A DNA stretch of 64,000 nt from Nelumbo lutea (GCA_022828595.1 JAKGHH010000002.1:68358383-68422382), one strand, 5' to 3'. Shown: positions 47,291 to 58,607, numbered from the stretch's first letter. Program-made: numbers and translations. The notes: a model not told the origin generated them from the letters alone.

Positions 47291-47545
47291 GGTCCATTTG
47301 TTTCACGGGAATAGGGGTCTGGAATTGGAATTGGAATGGATCATTCCAATTCCAACTGTTTGGTTGGGAAGAATCGGAAACCTATTCTCATTCCTGGTGT
47401 CATAGCATTCCCCCATTTGAGGGAATGGCCATTCCTTCCCCTTCCCTTGAGAATGAATTCCTATTCTATATGACTTCAATTCTAATAGACTATTCCAATT
47501 TCAAAGGATTTTGATTCTAATTCCGACAAAAAATCAGATGGACCC
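47291..47545. mobile_element. PIF/Harbinger-like MITE, 255 bp
   Basis: The ends GGTCCATTTG and CAGATGGACCC are inverted. TTA flanks at 47288-47290 and 47546-47548. The interior has GGAATTGGAATTGG facing CCAATTTCA-type text. Confidence 0.65.
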
Positions 47546-48007
47546 TTATTTCTGGCTACCCAAATGCTCTTCATAAACATTGCTCCTCAAAGAAGGCATC
47601 CATCCTATAACTTACCCAAAGTCACATCTCTCTCCCATCAAAGTAAAATAAACCACCTGAGATCGTGGAACTGAAAATCATCAACTCGAAAGTCCATGCA
47701 AGACCCAAGCCACACAGCCTGAGGACCATGACAATAAAATAGCGAGTAAATAAGAGTCTCATTTGTGGCTTGACAAATTGGGCAAAGTGGATTCAATGGT
47801 AATTTTCTTTTCAACAAAATGTCCTTTGTGGGGAGTAATATTAATTATGTATAGATCTCCATAAGAACAACTGCAAGGAGGGTTTGAGGACTTTAACATC
47901 CCACATATGATGTTGATCTTAGAGCTGATGAGCACATAAATCCACCATATGGTGTTTTGCTCCAAATTAAGGTATCTGTTATATCAATCTCAAGCCTTGG
48001 TAACTGA
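47546..48007. other. Intergenic stretch
   Basis: No gene is seen. Confidence 0.4.
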
Positions 48008-48388
48008 GATGATATTTGGCATCGATGATGATTTTTCTTTACCGATTATTCTGAAACCACTGATTTTTGGAATAGTGATTTTTGAAAAATCATCAAAAAT
48101 TTTTTGAGAAATCGGCTCTGAATTTATTTGGTACTGATTTTCAAAAGCCAATTATTTTTTATTAAAATTATTATTCAATGCATTAGTGAATGCCATGTCA
48201 TCCTCCAAAAATCGGAATCAATTAAAAATCAGAAAATCACCAGAAAAGGTGATTTCTGAAATGGACTGATTTCAATAATCAATTTTTGGCTGATATAATT
48301 GACCAATCAAACAATAAAAAAATCAATGATTCTTCAAATTCTGAAGGAGATCCTATATAACACTTCATCATCAATGCCAAATATCATC
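48008..48388. mobile_element. MITE with GATGATATTTGGC ends, 381 bp
   Basis: GATGATATTTGGCATCGATG on the left faces CATCAATGCCAAATATCATC on the right, with one mismatch in 20. TGA flanks both sides (48005-48007 and 48389-48391). The interior is full of GATTTTT and AAAAATC pairs. The 3-bp duplication would fit a PIF-like element, but the ends are not typical. Confidence 0.6.
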
Positions 48389-48552
48389 TGAATGTTCACA
48401 ACACAATTGACTTCTTCAGGGCTCCGGGGGGAGATGTTGTAGAAAGTCTATGGCCCAGGAATTGGAAGGATGAATAAAATGTCCCACTCTCATAGGAGAG
48501 GATTCCACATCAGACCCATATGATATCAGCCACACCACAATGTCGACTTCTT

Positions 48553-48729
48553 ACAGGTTCTTGGCACTCCATAGACCCCATTAGTCCTCAGCCTCGGCTC
48601 TACTCGGACATCATTGATCCTCGTCCTCAGCTCTACCTTGGTTGACCACAGCTCAGATCCTCCTAGTCAACTCGTCCAGAAAGCAAAGCAAATTTACCTT
48701 GTTGTCCTCGGCCAATCCGAGCATCAACA
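48553..48729 (+). repeat. 5' LTR fragment of the first Gypsy remnant
   Basis: It corresponds to about 51668-51877. The part left of 48553 does not match the 3' LTR, so roughly 450 bp of the LTR start are missing or replaced. Confidence 0.65.
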
Positions 48730-48750
48730 ATTGGCATCGTCGATGGGAAC

Positions 48751-49990
48751 TGACTACTAAGATCTCCCCCCAATGACTCAGCTTCCAACGAATTGGCTAG
48801 GCATAGGAAAGTTACATGGAAATTGGTCACCAGGTACCAAGTCCAAACAGTCCTTGACTGGCTCGACGACCTCACGTAGAGGCTGGACGAGGTGCGACAA
48901 CCAGCAAGAGGCCACCCATAGAGTGGCTGCCTCGCTGAAAACCGGGGGCATCGTCGCAGACGCCCTTTGCGGGCTCAGTCGGCTAAGCGCCCTGTTGCGC
49001 CCCCCAAGGTCGACCCCTCAACGTCTGGCGGAAGCGACTAGAGTGTGAGTCAGCCGCCGAGGACCCTCCAACCGCCTCACACATTGGACCTCCGAGACTA
49101 CCTCAACGATCGACGGACCAAAAGAAACCGAGGTGCAGTCGGCCTGTCCTGCTACCACGAAGACCAAGACAAAGCCAGGGTGCTCATCAACCATCAGATT
49201 GCCAACATACGAGCATAGATCGGTGCAGTAAAGGATGAAATTCGGCGAGTCAAGGAGAGCCGAGGCAATGCCTCGGCTACTTAGCACCCTCCCACCAGGA
49301 TGGATGCCTTCACCGCCGCCATCACCTCAAAACCTCTTCCGCCTCATTTCAAAGCTCCCACGTTGGAGACTTATGATGGCACCTTGGACCCAGAGGAACA
49401 CTTGGAGAGCTTCTAGGCACTTGTGCTCCTGTATGGGTACTCCGGTGTATTGAAGTGTCGAGCTTTCCAGCAACCTTCAGGTGGGAATCTCAACGATGGT
49501 TTTTCGGGCTCCCCCTCTCTTCCATCAGCTCCTAGGACCAGTTCGTCCATCTCTTCCTCACCCACTTCATTAGCAGTTGGCGGCACCAGAAGAGCATCGT
49601 CTCACTCATGGCCATCCAATAGCGACGTGGCGAGAGCCTACAGTCCTACATTGACCGCTTCAAGAAAGAAGAAATGGAGGTCCGCGACCTCAACCCCATG
49701 GTCTTCGTGCACGTAGCGATCCAAGGCCTCCTCCCCGAGTCGGCCCTTAAAGAATTCTGTCACCAAAACTCCGCCCAAAACCAAAGCAGAATTTATGGAA
49801 AAGGCACAAAAGTATACCGCTGCCAAAGAAGCCTCGGTCGACAAATGCCCAGGTGGAGAGGCCGACATCGACATCGATGCCGAAATCGACCATGGTGATC
49901 ACCAATGACAGGACAGCCGTGATGACGACCATGACGATGGGAAGCACCTCGGCGCTGTTGACATTGATATCATCACCCCGTCTCAACGGC
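48751..49990 (+). pseudogene. Gypsy (Tat-like) gag, broken
   Basis: Plus frames in series give DLRDYLNDRR near 49090, then MDAFTAAITSKPLPPHFKAP at 49299, YDGTLDPEEHLESF, a TAG at 49414-49416, and VLKCRAFQ. Shifted frames continue with the QRREESLQSYIDRFK-type region. The pattern LPP.FK.P....YDGT.DP..HLE.F is that of plant Gypsy gag. Several stops and frameshifts. No zinc knuckle was found. Confidence 0.7.
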
Positions 49991-49999
49991 CATTGTCGT

Positions 50000-50380
50000 A
50001 GTCAGTCATCGTCATCACCTCGGCCTTGATTGCATCTGCAAGCCAAACCATGTGACCACAAGAGCTTGACTTTGGCCAACTATGTAAAAGCCATTTTTGT
50101 AATAAAGCAAGTCTCTTTTATCTCACCTCAAATCCTCAGCACATATGTTCTAGTTTCGACCGAGCGCCCTTCCGCAGCATGCAGCCTTTGCCAAGGTCAC
50201 ATACTTGGACTGGACTACGTTCCAAGGCACACGGCCCCTTGGGTGGCCGCCGACAGAAAGGCCCTCGATTTTAACCTCAGCCTCGGTGAGACCCTCCATG
50301 TGAGAGAGTTATCTTACAAGTTTGAGCGCTAGCATTGGTCCCCCACTTGAACAAACATGATGAAGGAAATAACTCCAACA
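50000..50380. other. Gypsy internal sequence without recognisable coding
   Basis: Lies between the gag relic and the minisatellite. Short frames only; a stretch with CCTCAGCCTCGGTGAGACC may be a seed of the repeats. Confidence 0.4.
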
Positions 50381-51086
50381 CCTCAGCAGATGCGCCCTGG
50401 TAGACGCACCCTGACGGTCTCACCGCGGTGTATGCACCCCTGCAGTCTCACACGGTGGATGCACCCCAACGGATTCGCCCCAGCGGACACACCCTGATGG
50501 TCTCACCTCGGTGGATGCACCCTGATGGCTTTGCCTCGGCGGACGCACCCCCGACGGTCTCACCTCAGTGGATGCGCCTCGATGGATTTGCCTCGGCAGA
50601 CGCACCCTGACTGTCTCACCTCAACGGATGCGCCCCGATGGTTTCACCTCGGCGGACGCACCCCGATGGTCTCACCTCGGCAGATGCACCCTAGCGATCT
50701 CACCTCGGCAGATGCGCCCCAACAGCTTCGCCTCAGTGGATGCACCCTAGCGGTCTCACCTTGGTGGATGCGCCCCGATGGCTTCGCCTTGGTGGACGCA
50801 CCCAGTGGTCTCACCTCATATGCACCCCGACAGCTTGCCTCAGCGGTTGCACCCTAACAATCTCACCTCGGTAGATGCGCCCCGACGGCTTCGCCTCAGC
50901 GGACGCACCCCAATGATCTCACCTCGGCAGATGCGCCTCGACAACTTAGCCTCAACAGGCGCACCCTGATGGTCTCACCTTAGTAGATGTGCCCCAATGG
51001 CTTCGCCTTGGCGGACGCACCCCGGTGGTCTCACCTTGGTGGATGCGCCCCAACGGCTTCGCCTCGACGGACGCACCTCGAAATCG
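50381..51086 (+). repeat. 28-bp minisatellite, about 25 copies, with 56-bp dimer structure
   Basis: The unit GGACGCACCCCGATGGTCTC plus ACCTCGGC is 28 bp. Two variants tend to alternate: one with GACGCACC and GGTCTCACC, the other with GATGCGCC and GGCTTCGCC. This gives a 56-bp higher-order unit over part of the array. A few copies are shortened (near 50800 and 50845). The array lies between the gag relic and the 3' LTR. Confidence 0.88.
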
Positions 51087-51250
51087 GGACCAACACCTCC
51101 TCGCTAGAAGACTACTCTCTCCAGCTTGACCACAACCTAGGCCCTTGCCACAGAATGCCGCTCAGTACCTACCAATAAGAACACTCTCTTCGATCAGAGC
51201 AGAGGTCCTAAGCTAAGACCTCCACCATGGCCTCGAGAGTGGGAGGCAAG

Positions 51251-51877
51251 TGATGTAGGCGCATTTGGCAGGCCTTTGGCACGTCGACATGTGGCCAGGC
51301 TTGAAGCGAGTCAGTGCGTCAGACAAGGTAGGGGTCAATTCCCAGCACAGGACCAATGGCACAACCACACGTGGCGAGCTCGGATGGCCGCCCACTCAGG
51401 GACGGATCACATCTTGACTGTCTGCAGCGTCCGCCATTAGGCGACCTCAAGTATAAATAGGGCATCACTCCCCCAAGGTAAGGGATCTTTTCTGAGGAAC
51501 GACTTCTTAGGACCCAGACCCTGAACTTGCACTCTATCTCCCAGTTACCAGGCCACCTCATCCGAACCCTTCGGACCTCGTCCGCTCTCCCTACTACGCC
51601 CTACTAACTTGACCGTTGGAATCCTCGCCTCGGGTCTTCACCCAGGGCCTCTGACGTTCCTTGCTTCGCAGGTTCTCGACACTCTATAGACAAAATTGGT
51701 CCTCGATCTCGACCTTCTTCAGACAGTACCGGTCCTCGGCCTCGGCCCTACTCAGACATCATTGATCCTCGCCCTCGACTTTACCTCATCCGACCACAGC
51801 TCAGATCCTTCTAGTCAGCTCGTCCATGAAGCGGAACATATTTACCTTGTTGTGCTCGACCAATCCAAGCACCAACA
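51251..51877 (+). repeat. 3' LTR of the first Gypsy remnant
   Basis: The purine-rich GAGAGTGGGAGGCAAG (51235-51250) is followed by TGATGTAGGC. The LTR has a TATA box (AGTATAAATAGGGC near 51450) and ends ACCAACA at 51877. Length about 627 bp. Confidence 0.65.
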
Positions 51878-52235
51878 CCACCTACGTGAATAAGTTAGTG
51901 TGTTTGTTAAGTATAATGCTTGGTATGTTGTGTATATATCAATAAAAAATCATTAAACACATTGATCGATAATTAAAAAGTGATAAATGCCTTGTCAACA
52001 ATACACCCACCTTTATTCTTTTTGCTTTTAGCATAATATGATAAAATAGCCGAACGGAGCACAACCTAAGTTTTGAAAAAAAAAACATTTTTTAAGAACT
52101 AGTAACAAGTTGGAAAAACTAAGGCCATTTTCATTGTAGTTCATGGCATAAAAATTGAACTAACTTATAACATGAAAAACAATGGTACTTTATACTGTTT
52201 ATTTCATTCTTTAAAAGAAAAAATCCCTATGCTGA
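51878..52235. other. Short intergenic spacer between two Gypsy remnants
   Basis: AT-rich, no gene. Confidence 0.4.
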
Positions 52236-53002
52236 TGATGTTGTGCGATCTCACTCCTCCCTGTTGGAGGGTGATCTGGCTTTCAGTCGAACAGTGAGCT
52301 AGGTGGATCTGCAAAACAAGATCAGAGAACCCGGGGTGGCTAGCCTAGTGAGGTCGCTACAATGCTTAAGTTAGTAATATGATGCTAGCTTAATAGCTTT
52401 GAAAGTATAGAGGGCTATAGAACTAGAGAGCAAAAAAATCACTTGTATCTTGTGCCATCGGGGTTGGAGCTTTTATATAGTTGAGTAGTTGTGGGGCACA
52501 CGAAAGAGTTCCGAGATATCCGAGATGGGAAGATAGAGTTCACTTCGTTTTTGAAGGAGCAGTATACAGGTAAGGCTTATCTCATTCCACCTCCGATTCC
52601 GGCAGAGTCAGGATAAGTCCTTATCGTGATCTCGAAAAAGTCGGGGTCTGTTAACTCATCGTGATCTCGAGGGATTTGGGATTTGTTGGAGAGACCTCTG
52701 GAGTTGGTTACGCGGGAGTCAGTTACGTGGCGCTTTGAGTTGTTGGTTCCGAACTGGTACTTCGGTCTTTTAGTTTCGAACTGGCTTGGATAACGAGATG
52801 CCTCAATGTCGAGGTAAGACTTGCGTCGAGGTGGCCCTGCTCCGAGGTGAGCCTTAAGCCGAGGTGGCCTTTGTGCCACGATGACTAAATACGCAAGCTC
52901 AATTGTTGTGAGCTGAGCTTGTCAGGCTGAGTTGTCATCTCTTGGTGAGGTCGTGTCCACGTGTCCCCTTTTTACTAGGTCGGGCCAAATCACCCTTCAT
53001 CA
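52236..53002 (-). repeat. 3' LTR of the second Gypsy element (left copy)
   Basis: 767 bp. It includes about 50 bp near 52255-52300 that the right copy lacks, and a single copy of the 160-bp block that is doubled on the right. Confidence 0.85.
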
Positions 53003-53319
53003 ATTGCCCCTCACTCCCCGAGCCAGGGATCTTGACTCGGTGCGGGGAGTTCATGACGAGTCCAGGAGAATTTTGTTTCATGTGATGGTCAGACCTATTT
53101 GGCGGCTTGTCAAGCAAATCATTGGTTGGACCTGTTCGGCCGCCCGACTCAACCAGGAATAACCCAGGTTGTGTTTAATCTACACACGGATGTCACGCTA
53201 TCTATAAACTCCACGGACATCAAAACACGTGCTAAACCAATTTCAACCTTGGGGGTCACACAGCTGGTTTTCCTAGGAGTTGTTCGATCACTTCAATCTT
53301 GACCATTGATTCTCAGACA

Positions 53320-53340
53320 CAATGGCTATAAATAGGGGGC
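53320..53340 (+). promoter_or_regulatory. TATA box of the antisense gene
   Basis: GCTATAAATAGGGG lies on the strand opposite to pol, about 400 bp before the first antisense coding region and about 320 bp inside the purine tract. A pyrimidine-rich leader follows. Confidence 0.6.
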
Positions 53341-54350
53341 CCGAGACTCATTTGCTTTGCCACAAATTTGCTAGACTTCAGCCTTAGGTCGTACTCAAAT
53401 CCTTTAGCTCGGTGTCTTCTTCAGTTTGGTGTTCTTTCGAGATCGTCTTCCTCTCCTCGGTCTTTCCTTCAGTGAGTCTTCCCTAACTCTCTTTTCTTAT
53501 TCTGTGTCTTTCCATGTCCAGCTTTAGTTTCGATAGTCTTTTAGATGGGATCGGTGAATCCATTGGGGCCGAGGTAGGTACCTCGACTTAGGTCATCATA
53601 CCGAAGAAGTTACTTCGGGTCAAGATGGGGTCCACAATCCTCCTGAAGTTGAATCACCCCGGTGGGAGCGAGAGGCCTTAGGTGATCTAGCATTCACCTT
53701 GCATTGAGGTTGGAAGCCAGATAACTTTGGTCCGTTGACAATGACGGCAGACAGGCTCCTATCCCTAGTAGCTCGGTATAAGCTTCCGAACAATTTAGTC
53801 TATAGTATCCCCCTAGGCAACTTCCCTTGTGAGCACGGTCACGACGAGATCATGATCTTTGAGGAACAACTCGTAGCTAGTCTTCGTCTTCTGCTTCACC
53901 CGTTGATAGTCAAAGTCATAAATCTTTTTAACATTACCATTGACTAGCTGCACTCGAACTCCATTCGTAATGTAGTAGGAACAATCTCCCTTTTCCACGA
54001 CTATAATCTTCCTCCTGACCTTGATATCTTCTCTTCTATCCTTTCTATAAAGAAGAACTTGTCCTGTGTTCTGCCCAAACACAGGCAAACTTACTACCTA
54101 TGTCGAAGCCCCGGCTATAGACTCTTGCACGAGCTCCCAAGCAAGGTCCCAGCCTGGAAAAGACGTTACTTTGTGGTCCACAACACTAAGGGGTGGCCTT
54201 TCCCGACCCACTGGAGGGCGGCCATCCAAGACCCTGGTGTTAGATTGGACCTGAAGACAAGGGAAGCGCTCCGATCTTAGGCAGAGCTTGGTTTGAAGTT
54301 CATGGACTATGTGACTGAGGACAAGCTCGTGTAGGCCGGTTTGAGTCCTG

Positions 54351-54419
54351 GTAGGTAGTCATTTGTTGTATTTCCTTTGCTTTATCTTGGTATTGTTTCT
54401 AACTGTGCTTTGGTTGCAG
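54351..54419 (+). other. Intron 1 of the antisense gene, 69 bp
   Basis: Donor CTG-GTAGGT, T-rich body, acceptor TTGCAG. The reading frame continues across it into the CTATCATGGACATCC exon. Confidence 0.65.
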
Positions 54420-54811
54420 CTATCATGGACATCCCCGCAACCGATCTTTTCAGAAGTATGAAGAAGGGGAAGAAGAAGCAAGCTTCGAAAAGAGCTCACG
54501 TTGAGTCTCCGCAGGCTGCTATTCCAGAGCCCGAGCAGCCCTTATCTGCCGAGCAACCTCTCATGATCGACCTGGTCGAGGAGGAATCCACGAAGCTCTC
54601 CCCGCCCTGCGCACCCGAGGAGGCAATGTCTTCAGAGCCTGCCCCTATAGCTACCGCTTTTTCAGGCAGTGATGAAGCAGCTCGGAGCATTTTGACTCCG
54701 AAATACAGCCTTCTCAAGAGCCAAAGCGCAGTATACGCCGAAGAGGTTGTTGGCTGGGCCAAACTATCGGTCGCTCAGCTCAGAGCACGAGTGGCTACCC
54801 ACTGTATGGTG

Positions 54812-54888
54812 GTAGGTTTTCTGACTTAACTTCTTCAATTTTGTACTTAGCTTCTCTTGTGATAACTCTTGTTCTCTTCTCTTGGCAG
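54812..54888 (+). other. Intron 2 of the antisense gene, 77 bp
   Basis: Donor GTG-GTAGGT, T-rich body, acceptor TTGGCAG, then ATGAACTCC in frame. Confidence 0.65.
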
Positions 54889-55434
54889 ATGAACTCCGCT
54901 ATCCACGCCCTGACTTACCAGTTCGAGGTGCATCTGAAGCGGCTTTCGTAGCTGAGTCTTCTTCCCATGAGGCTCACTTCGAGCTAAACTTGGCCGCAAT
55001 GAAGTTAACCAGCTGAAGAATGATGGCGGGCTAAGAAGGAGCTGATCACGCTACTGATGTCCGAGAAGGAGGAGCTCGCAGAGCAGAAAGCGGCACTGTA
55101 GAGGGAGGCGGAGAATCTCAAGGCCCACGTAAAGGAGCGGACTAAGATACTCCTTCAAGCTGTGGAGGAGGCCAAGGTCAAGGCCATCGAGGAATACAAG
55201 GCCTCGGAGGAGTACCGGAAAGAGATGATCGAAGTGGGAACCGCGAGCTACTGCAAAGGCTTCAAGCTCAGTAGGTGGTTGACCCGACGCGACTTCCCTC
55301 AGCTCGATCTCAATACTATTACCACCTCGAGGATTACAAAGGAAATGGTCACCGAAGCTGCTGAAGATCCGGACTCGGAAGCAAAAAGTGACAGTGACCT
55401 GCTCGATAACATGAGGAAACTGGTGCTGATGTGA

Positions 55435-56199
55435 GCTGTATGAAGACAGACCCTCCTATTGAAGCCTCGGACAAGGGCGAGGAGCCCCGAGACAACTAGA
55501 AGTCTCCCAATCTTCTATAGTGTACCCCGGGCCTCCGATCTTGGTTTATAGTAGAAATTTCTCTTTTTTTTGGCTTGTACTCAAAAACTTTACATCAATG
55601 AAACACAAACATTTCGACTCTTTGTGCAAAAATGTTCTAAGTGTACATAACTCCCGAACTGGCGAACTAAACCAAGTAGGAGTAGAAATGTGTAGGTTAC
55701 CCTGAACTGTCAAGCTACCGAGCTGGACTACAAGTAGGGATGACCGAAACAGAATTTTTCCAAGTGTAGGTTACCCTGAACTGTCGAGCTAACGAACTAG
55801 ACTAGGAGTAGGGGTAACTTAGTATATTGTACATCGAGGTGGGCGGGCATTGTAGGGTATATAACCGACCTATCCGTGCATGGGCTACTCATTTAAGTGC
55901 CGATTGTCCCTTAGAGTCGAGCCATCGGGCTTGACTTCAAGTGGGATTAACTTGTTGTAATATGCTGAAGTAGGCTAGACGTCGTAGGGTTTATACCCGA
56001 ACTGCCTATGCCTTAGGCATGAGGGTTGATTTGCATATGCCAAAGAGACAATTAGGACTTGTCTGCCCATGCCGAAGAGGTGACTAGGACTTGCTCATAG
56101 TGTCGAGGTCATATGTCAGCTCGACATCATGACCCTTGGGCTTTTGGGAGTGACTCACAGTCCTCTCTCCAGTTCGGTGATCACAAGTAGTATCTTCTC
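55435..56199. other. Tail-to-tail spacer between antisense gene and pol
   Basis: No coding seen. A block with AGGTTACCCTGAACTGTC occurs twice (55695 and 55765), and CGAGC-type words recur. This would hold the 3' ends of both converging transcripts. Confidence 0.45.
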
Positions 56200-57490
56200 A
56201 GGTTGCCGATGTTCCACGCTCGAGGTACTTGCTTCCCTTCTAAGGTCTTGAGCTCGTACATACCTTCCCGAATACCCGTCTTATTCGGTACGGACCTTCC
56301 TAGTTTGGTCCGAGCTTTCCAATACCAGGCTCAGGTACTATTACCTTCTGAAGAATCAGGTCATCGACACAGAAGTGTCATTTCTTGACCCGGGCGTTAT
56401 AGTACCGAGCTACTCTTTGTTGGTAAGCTACAGTCTGGATGTATGTCAGGTCTCGTACTTCTTCCAGCAGGTCTAGGTTGGTATGGAGCTCGTCATTATT
56501 TGTCTCCTCGTCGTAGGCCTCCAAGCGCAGTGTAGGCACCTTGATTTCTACTGGGATCACCGCTTCTATGCCGTAAGTTAGGTTGAAGAGAGTCTCACCT
56601 GTGACAATCTTAATGGTGGTCCTATAGGCTCGGAACACACTAGGCAGTTCGTCTACCCACAACCCTTTGGCTCGAGCTAAGCGAGCTTTCAGCACACGGA
56701 GTATGGCTCTGTTGGTGACTTCTACTTGCCGTTCGCCTGGGGGTGTGCCACCGAGGTGAAGTTTTTCTGAATTTCCATCTCAACACACCAATTCTGAAAC
56801 TTGACATCCTCGAATAGTTTTCCGTTGTCGAAGATGAGTACCCGAGGTAGCCCGAAGCGACACACTATGTTTCTCTATAAGAAGTTTTGTATGTTGTGGG
56901 TTGTGATCGTTGTTAGGGGTTCCGCTTCCACCCACTTCGCAAAATAGTCCACTACTACGAACAGAAATCTCCTCTGTCCTGTCGCAGGCGGGAATAGGCC
57001 AAGTATGTCGATTCCCCATTGTGCGAAGGGCCATGGGTTGGTGAGGTATTTTAGATCGGTAGCAAGTCGGTTGTGGATGTTGGCGTGCCTATGACAATTT
57101 GTGCACTTCTTGACGATCTTGAGTGTGTCTGCCTTCATCATGGGCCAGTAATAACCTTGTTGTAATGCCTTCTGGGTGAGAGCCCTACCCCCCAAGTGTC
57201 CACCACACAAACCTTCATGGGTATCACGGAGAATGAGATTGGCCTATGAGGGTCGCAAGCAGCGCAAGTAGGGGAGCGTGAAAGATCTCCTGTATAGCTG
57301 TTCGTCTATGATGACATACTTAGCTGACTGGCGCTCTACCCTTCGGGCCGCTTTACGTTCTGCTAGGAGGGTCCCGTGAAGCAGATAACTCACAAGTGGG
57401 TCAATCTAGCTCGACTTTACTTGTGCTATAGGAGCGACCTCTCCTGCCCCCCGGAGAATGCTATGTCGAGGTAAGTTCTCTATATACACG
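56200..57490 (-). pseudogene. Gypsy RNase H end and integrase, minus strand (broken)
   Basis: On the minus strand from 57490: the RNase H to integrase linker (YVIIDEQLYRR, LPYLRCL), then HEGLCGGHLGGRAL and KKCTNCHRH (HHCC zinc finger), GIDILGLFPPATGQRRFLFV with the first catalytic Asp, and DYFAKWVEAEPL. Near 56880 the frame changes. The frame 56695-56378 gives the integrase end: LWVDELPSVFRAYRTT, GETLFNLTYGIEAVIPVEI and ARYYNARVKK. The catalytic Glu region lies in the shifted part. Motif order is typical of plant Gypsy. Confidence 0.85.
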
Positions 57491-57497
57491 GTTCGCA

Positions 57498-58378
57498 TGA
57501 TGTTGCACGATCTAGGTGGATCTGCAAAACAAGATCAGAGAACCCGGGGTGGCTAGCCTGGTGAGATCACTCTGATGCTTAAGTTAGTAATCTGATGCGA
57601 GCTGAATAGCTTTGAAAGTATAGAGGGATAGAGAGCTAGAGAGCAGAAAAATCACGCATACCTTGTGCCATCAGGGTTGGAACCTTTATATAGTTGAGTA
57701 GTCATGGGGCACACGAAAGAGTTTCGGGATATCCGGGATGTGGAGATAGAGTTCGCTCCATTTTCGAAGGAGCAGTATACAAGTAAGGCTTATCTCATTC
57801 CACCTCCGATTCCAGCGGAGTCAGGATAAGTCATTATCATGATCCCGAAAAAGTTGGGGTCTATTAACTCATCGTAATCTCGAGGGATTTATGATTCATT
57901 GGAGAGACCTTTGGAGTTGGTTACGCGGGAGTCAGTTACGTGGCACTTCGAGTTGCTGGTTCCGATCTGGTACTTTGGTTTTTTAGTTCCAAACTTGCTT
58001 GGATACCCCGAAAAAGTCGGGGTCTATTAACTCATCGTGATCTCGAGGAATTTGGGATTCGTTGGAGAGGCCTCTGGAGTTGGTTACATGGGAGTCAGTT
58101 ACATGGTGCTTCGAGTTGCTAGTTCCGATCTGGTACTTCAGTCTTTTAGTTCCAAATTGGCTTGGATACCGAGATGTCTCGATGCCGAGGTGAGACTTGC
58201 GCCGAGGTGGCCCTGCTCTAAGGTGAGCCTTAAGCCGAGGTGGCCTTTGTGCCGAGGTGACTGAATACACGAGCTCAATTGTTGCGAGCTGAGCTTGTCA
58301 GGCTGAATTGTCATCTCTTGATTAGGTCGTGTCCACGTATACCCTTTTTACTAAGTCGGGCCAAATCACCCTTCATCA
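57498..58378 (-). repeat. 5' LTR of the second Gypsy element (right copy) with internal duplication
   Basis: 881 bp. A block of about 162 bp starting CCGAAAAAGT.GGGGTCTATT is present twice in tandem (57845-58006 and 58007-58168); the left LTR has one. It lacks about 50 bp near the start that the left LTR has. Confidence 0.85.
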
Positions 58379-58384
58379 ACTCAC

Positions 58385-58545
58385 AAACATAAATTGACGG
58401 TTTAAATCTCAAAACCCACCAGCATAGATTTTTATCAACGGATGGCCAATAGTCTATTGTAAAAACATATATTGATAGCTATTGACCATCAAGCATTTGT
58501 CATTGAAAATCTATGCTCGCGGTTTTTGAGACGTAGGCCAACATA
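58385..58545. repeat. Inverted repeat next to the Gypsy LTR
   Basis: AGCATAGATTTTTATCAACG and GGCCAATAGTCTATTG on the left face CAATA/GATAGCTATTGACC and TGAAAATCTATGCT on the right. Unclassified; could be part of a CACTA-type subterminal region. Confidence 0.45.
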
Positions 58546-58607
58546 AAGCTTCTTTGAGAAATGAAAATAATTACTAAATGATTTTATGAATTTATTAATA
58601 TATTATC

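Larger units (their letters stand above)
48553..51877 (+). mobile_element. Tat-like Gypsy remnant with gag only and a minisatellite
   Basis: A shortened 5' LTR (48553-48729) matches the end of the 3' LTR (51251-51877): both carry CACTC.ATAGAC, TCAGACATCATTGATCCTCG or a close copy, and end ..CAACA. The ATTGGCATCGTCGATGGG after the left LTR resembles the primer-site region of plant Gypsy elements. The interior has a degraded gag and a 28-bp minisatellite, but no protease, RT or integrase. Confidence 0.75.
53325..55610 (+). pseudogene. Antisense gene of the Gypsy element (transposase_28/mobile-domain-like), with introns
   Basis: A TATA box (GCTATAAATAGGGG near 53326) precedes a leader and a coding region from about 53735. 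The first part reads NNLVYSIPLGNFPCE, IMIFEEQLVASLRLLLHPLI, PGYRLLHELPSK and WKRRYFVVHN. Intron-like gaps are 54351-54419 and 54812-54888, both GT..AG and frame-keeping. Exon two is basic, then acidic (LFRSMKKGKKKQ, then Glu/Pro-rich). The third part is a coiled-coil-like Glu/Lys/Ala stretch with AIEEYKASEEYRKEM, SYCKGFKLS and DFPQLDLNTI, and stops at 55432-55434. In-frame stops at 53945, 54331 and 54949 and frame changes after 54950 break it. Such antisense genes are known from Tat-lineage Gypsy elements. Function unknown. Confidence 0.75.
52236..58378 (-). mobile_element. Tat-like Gypsy element, minus strand, with internal deletion and antisense gene
   Basis: Two long LTRs (52236-53002 and 57498-58378) begin TGATGTTG and end TTCATCA on the plus strand. 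A minus-strand TATA box lies in each (near 52474 and 57690). The purine tract for the minus strand is the complement of ATTGCCCCTCACTCC (53003-53017). On the minus strand, pol from mid RNase H to the integrase end directly follows the right LTR; gag, protease and RT are absent. Between pol and the left LTR a plus-strand gene with introns is present. No target duplication was seen. Confidence 0.82.

Noticed and set aside
49423..49986. Overlapping frames in the gag region of both strands
   Set aside because: GC-rich sequence lacks stops in several frames. Only the plus gag pattern has family motifs.
50420..50969. Repeat proteins encoded by the minisatellite frames
   Set aside because: Any frame through a 28-bp unit gives a repetitive peptide. 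There is no other sign of coding.
50381..51086. A CRISPR-like array
   Set aside because: Units are contiguous at 28 bp with no unique spacers, in a plant retroelement. It is a minisatellite.
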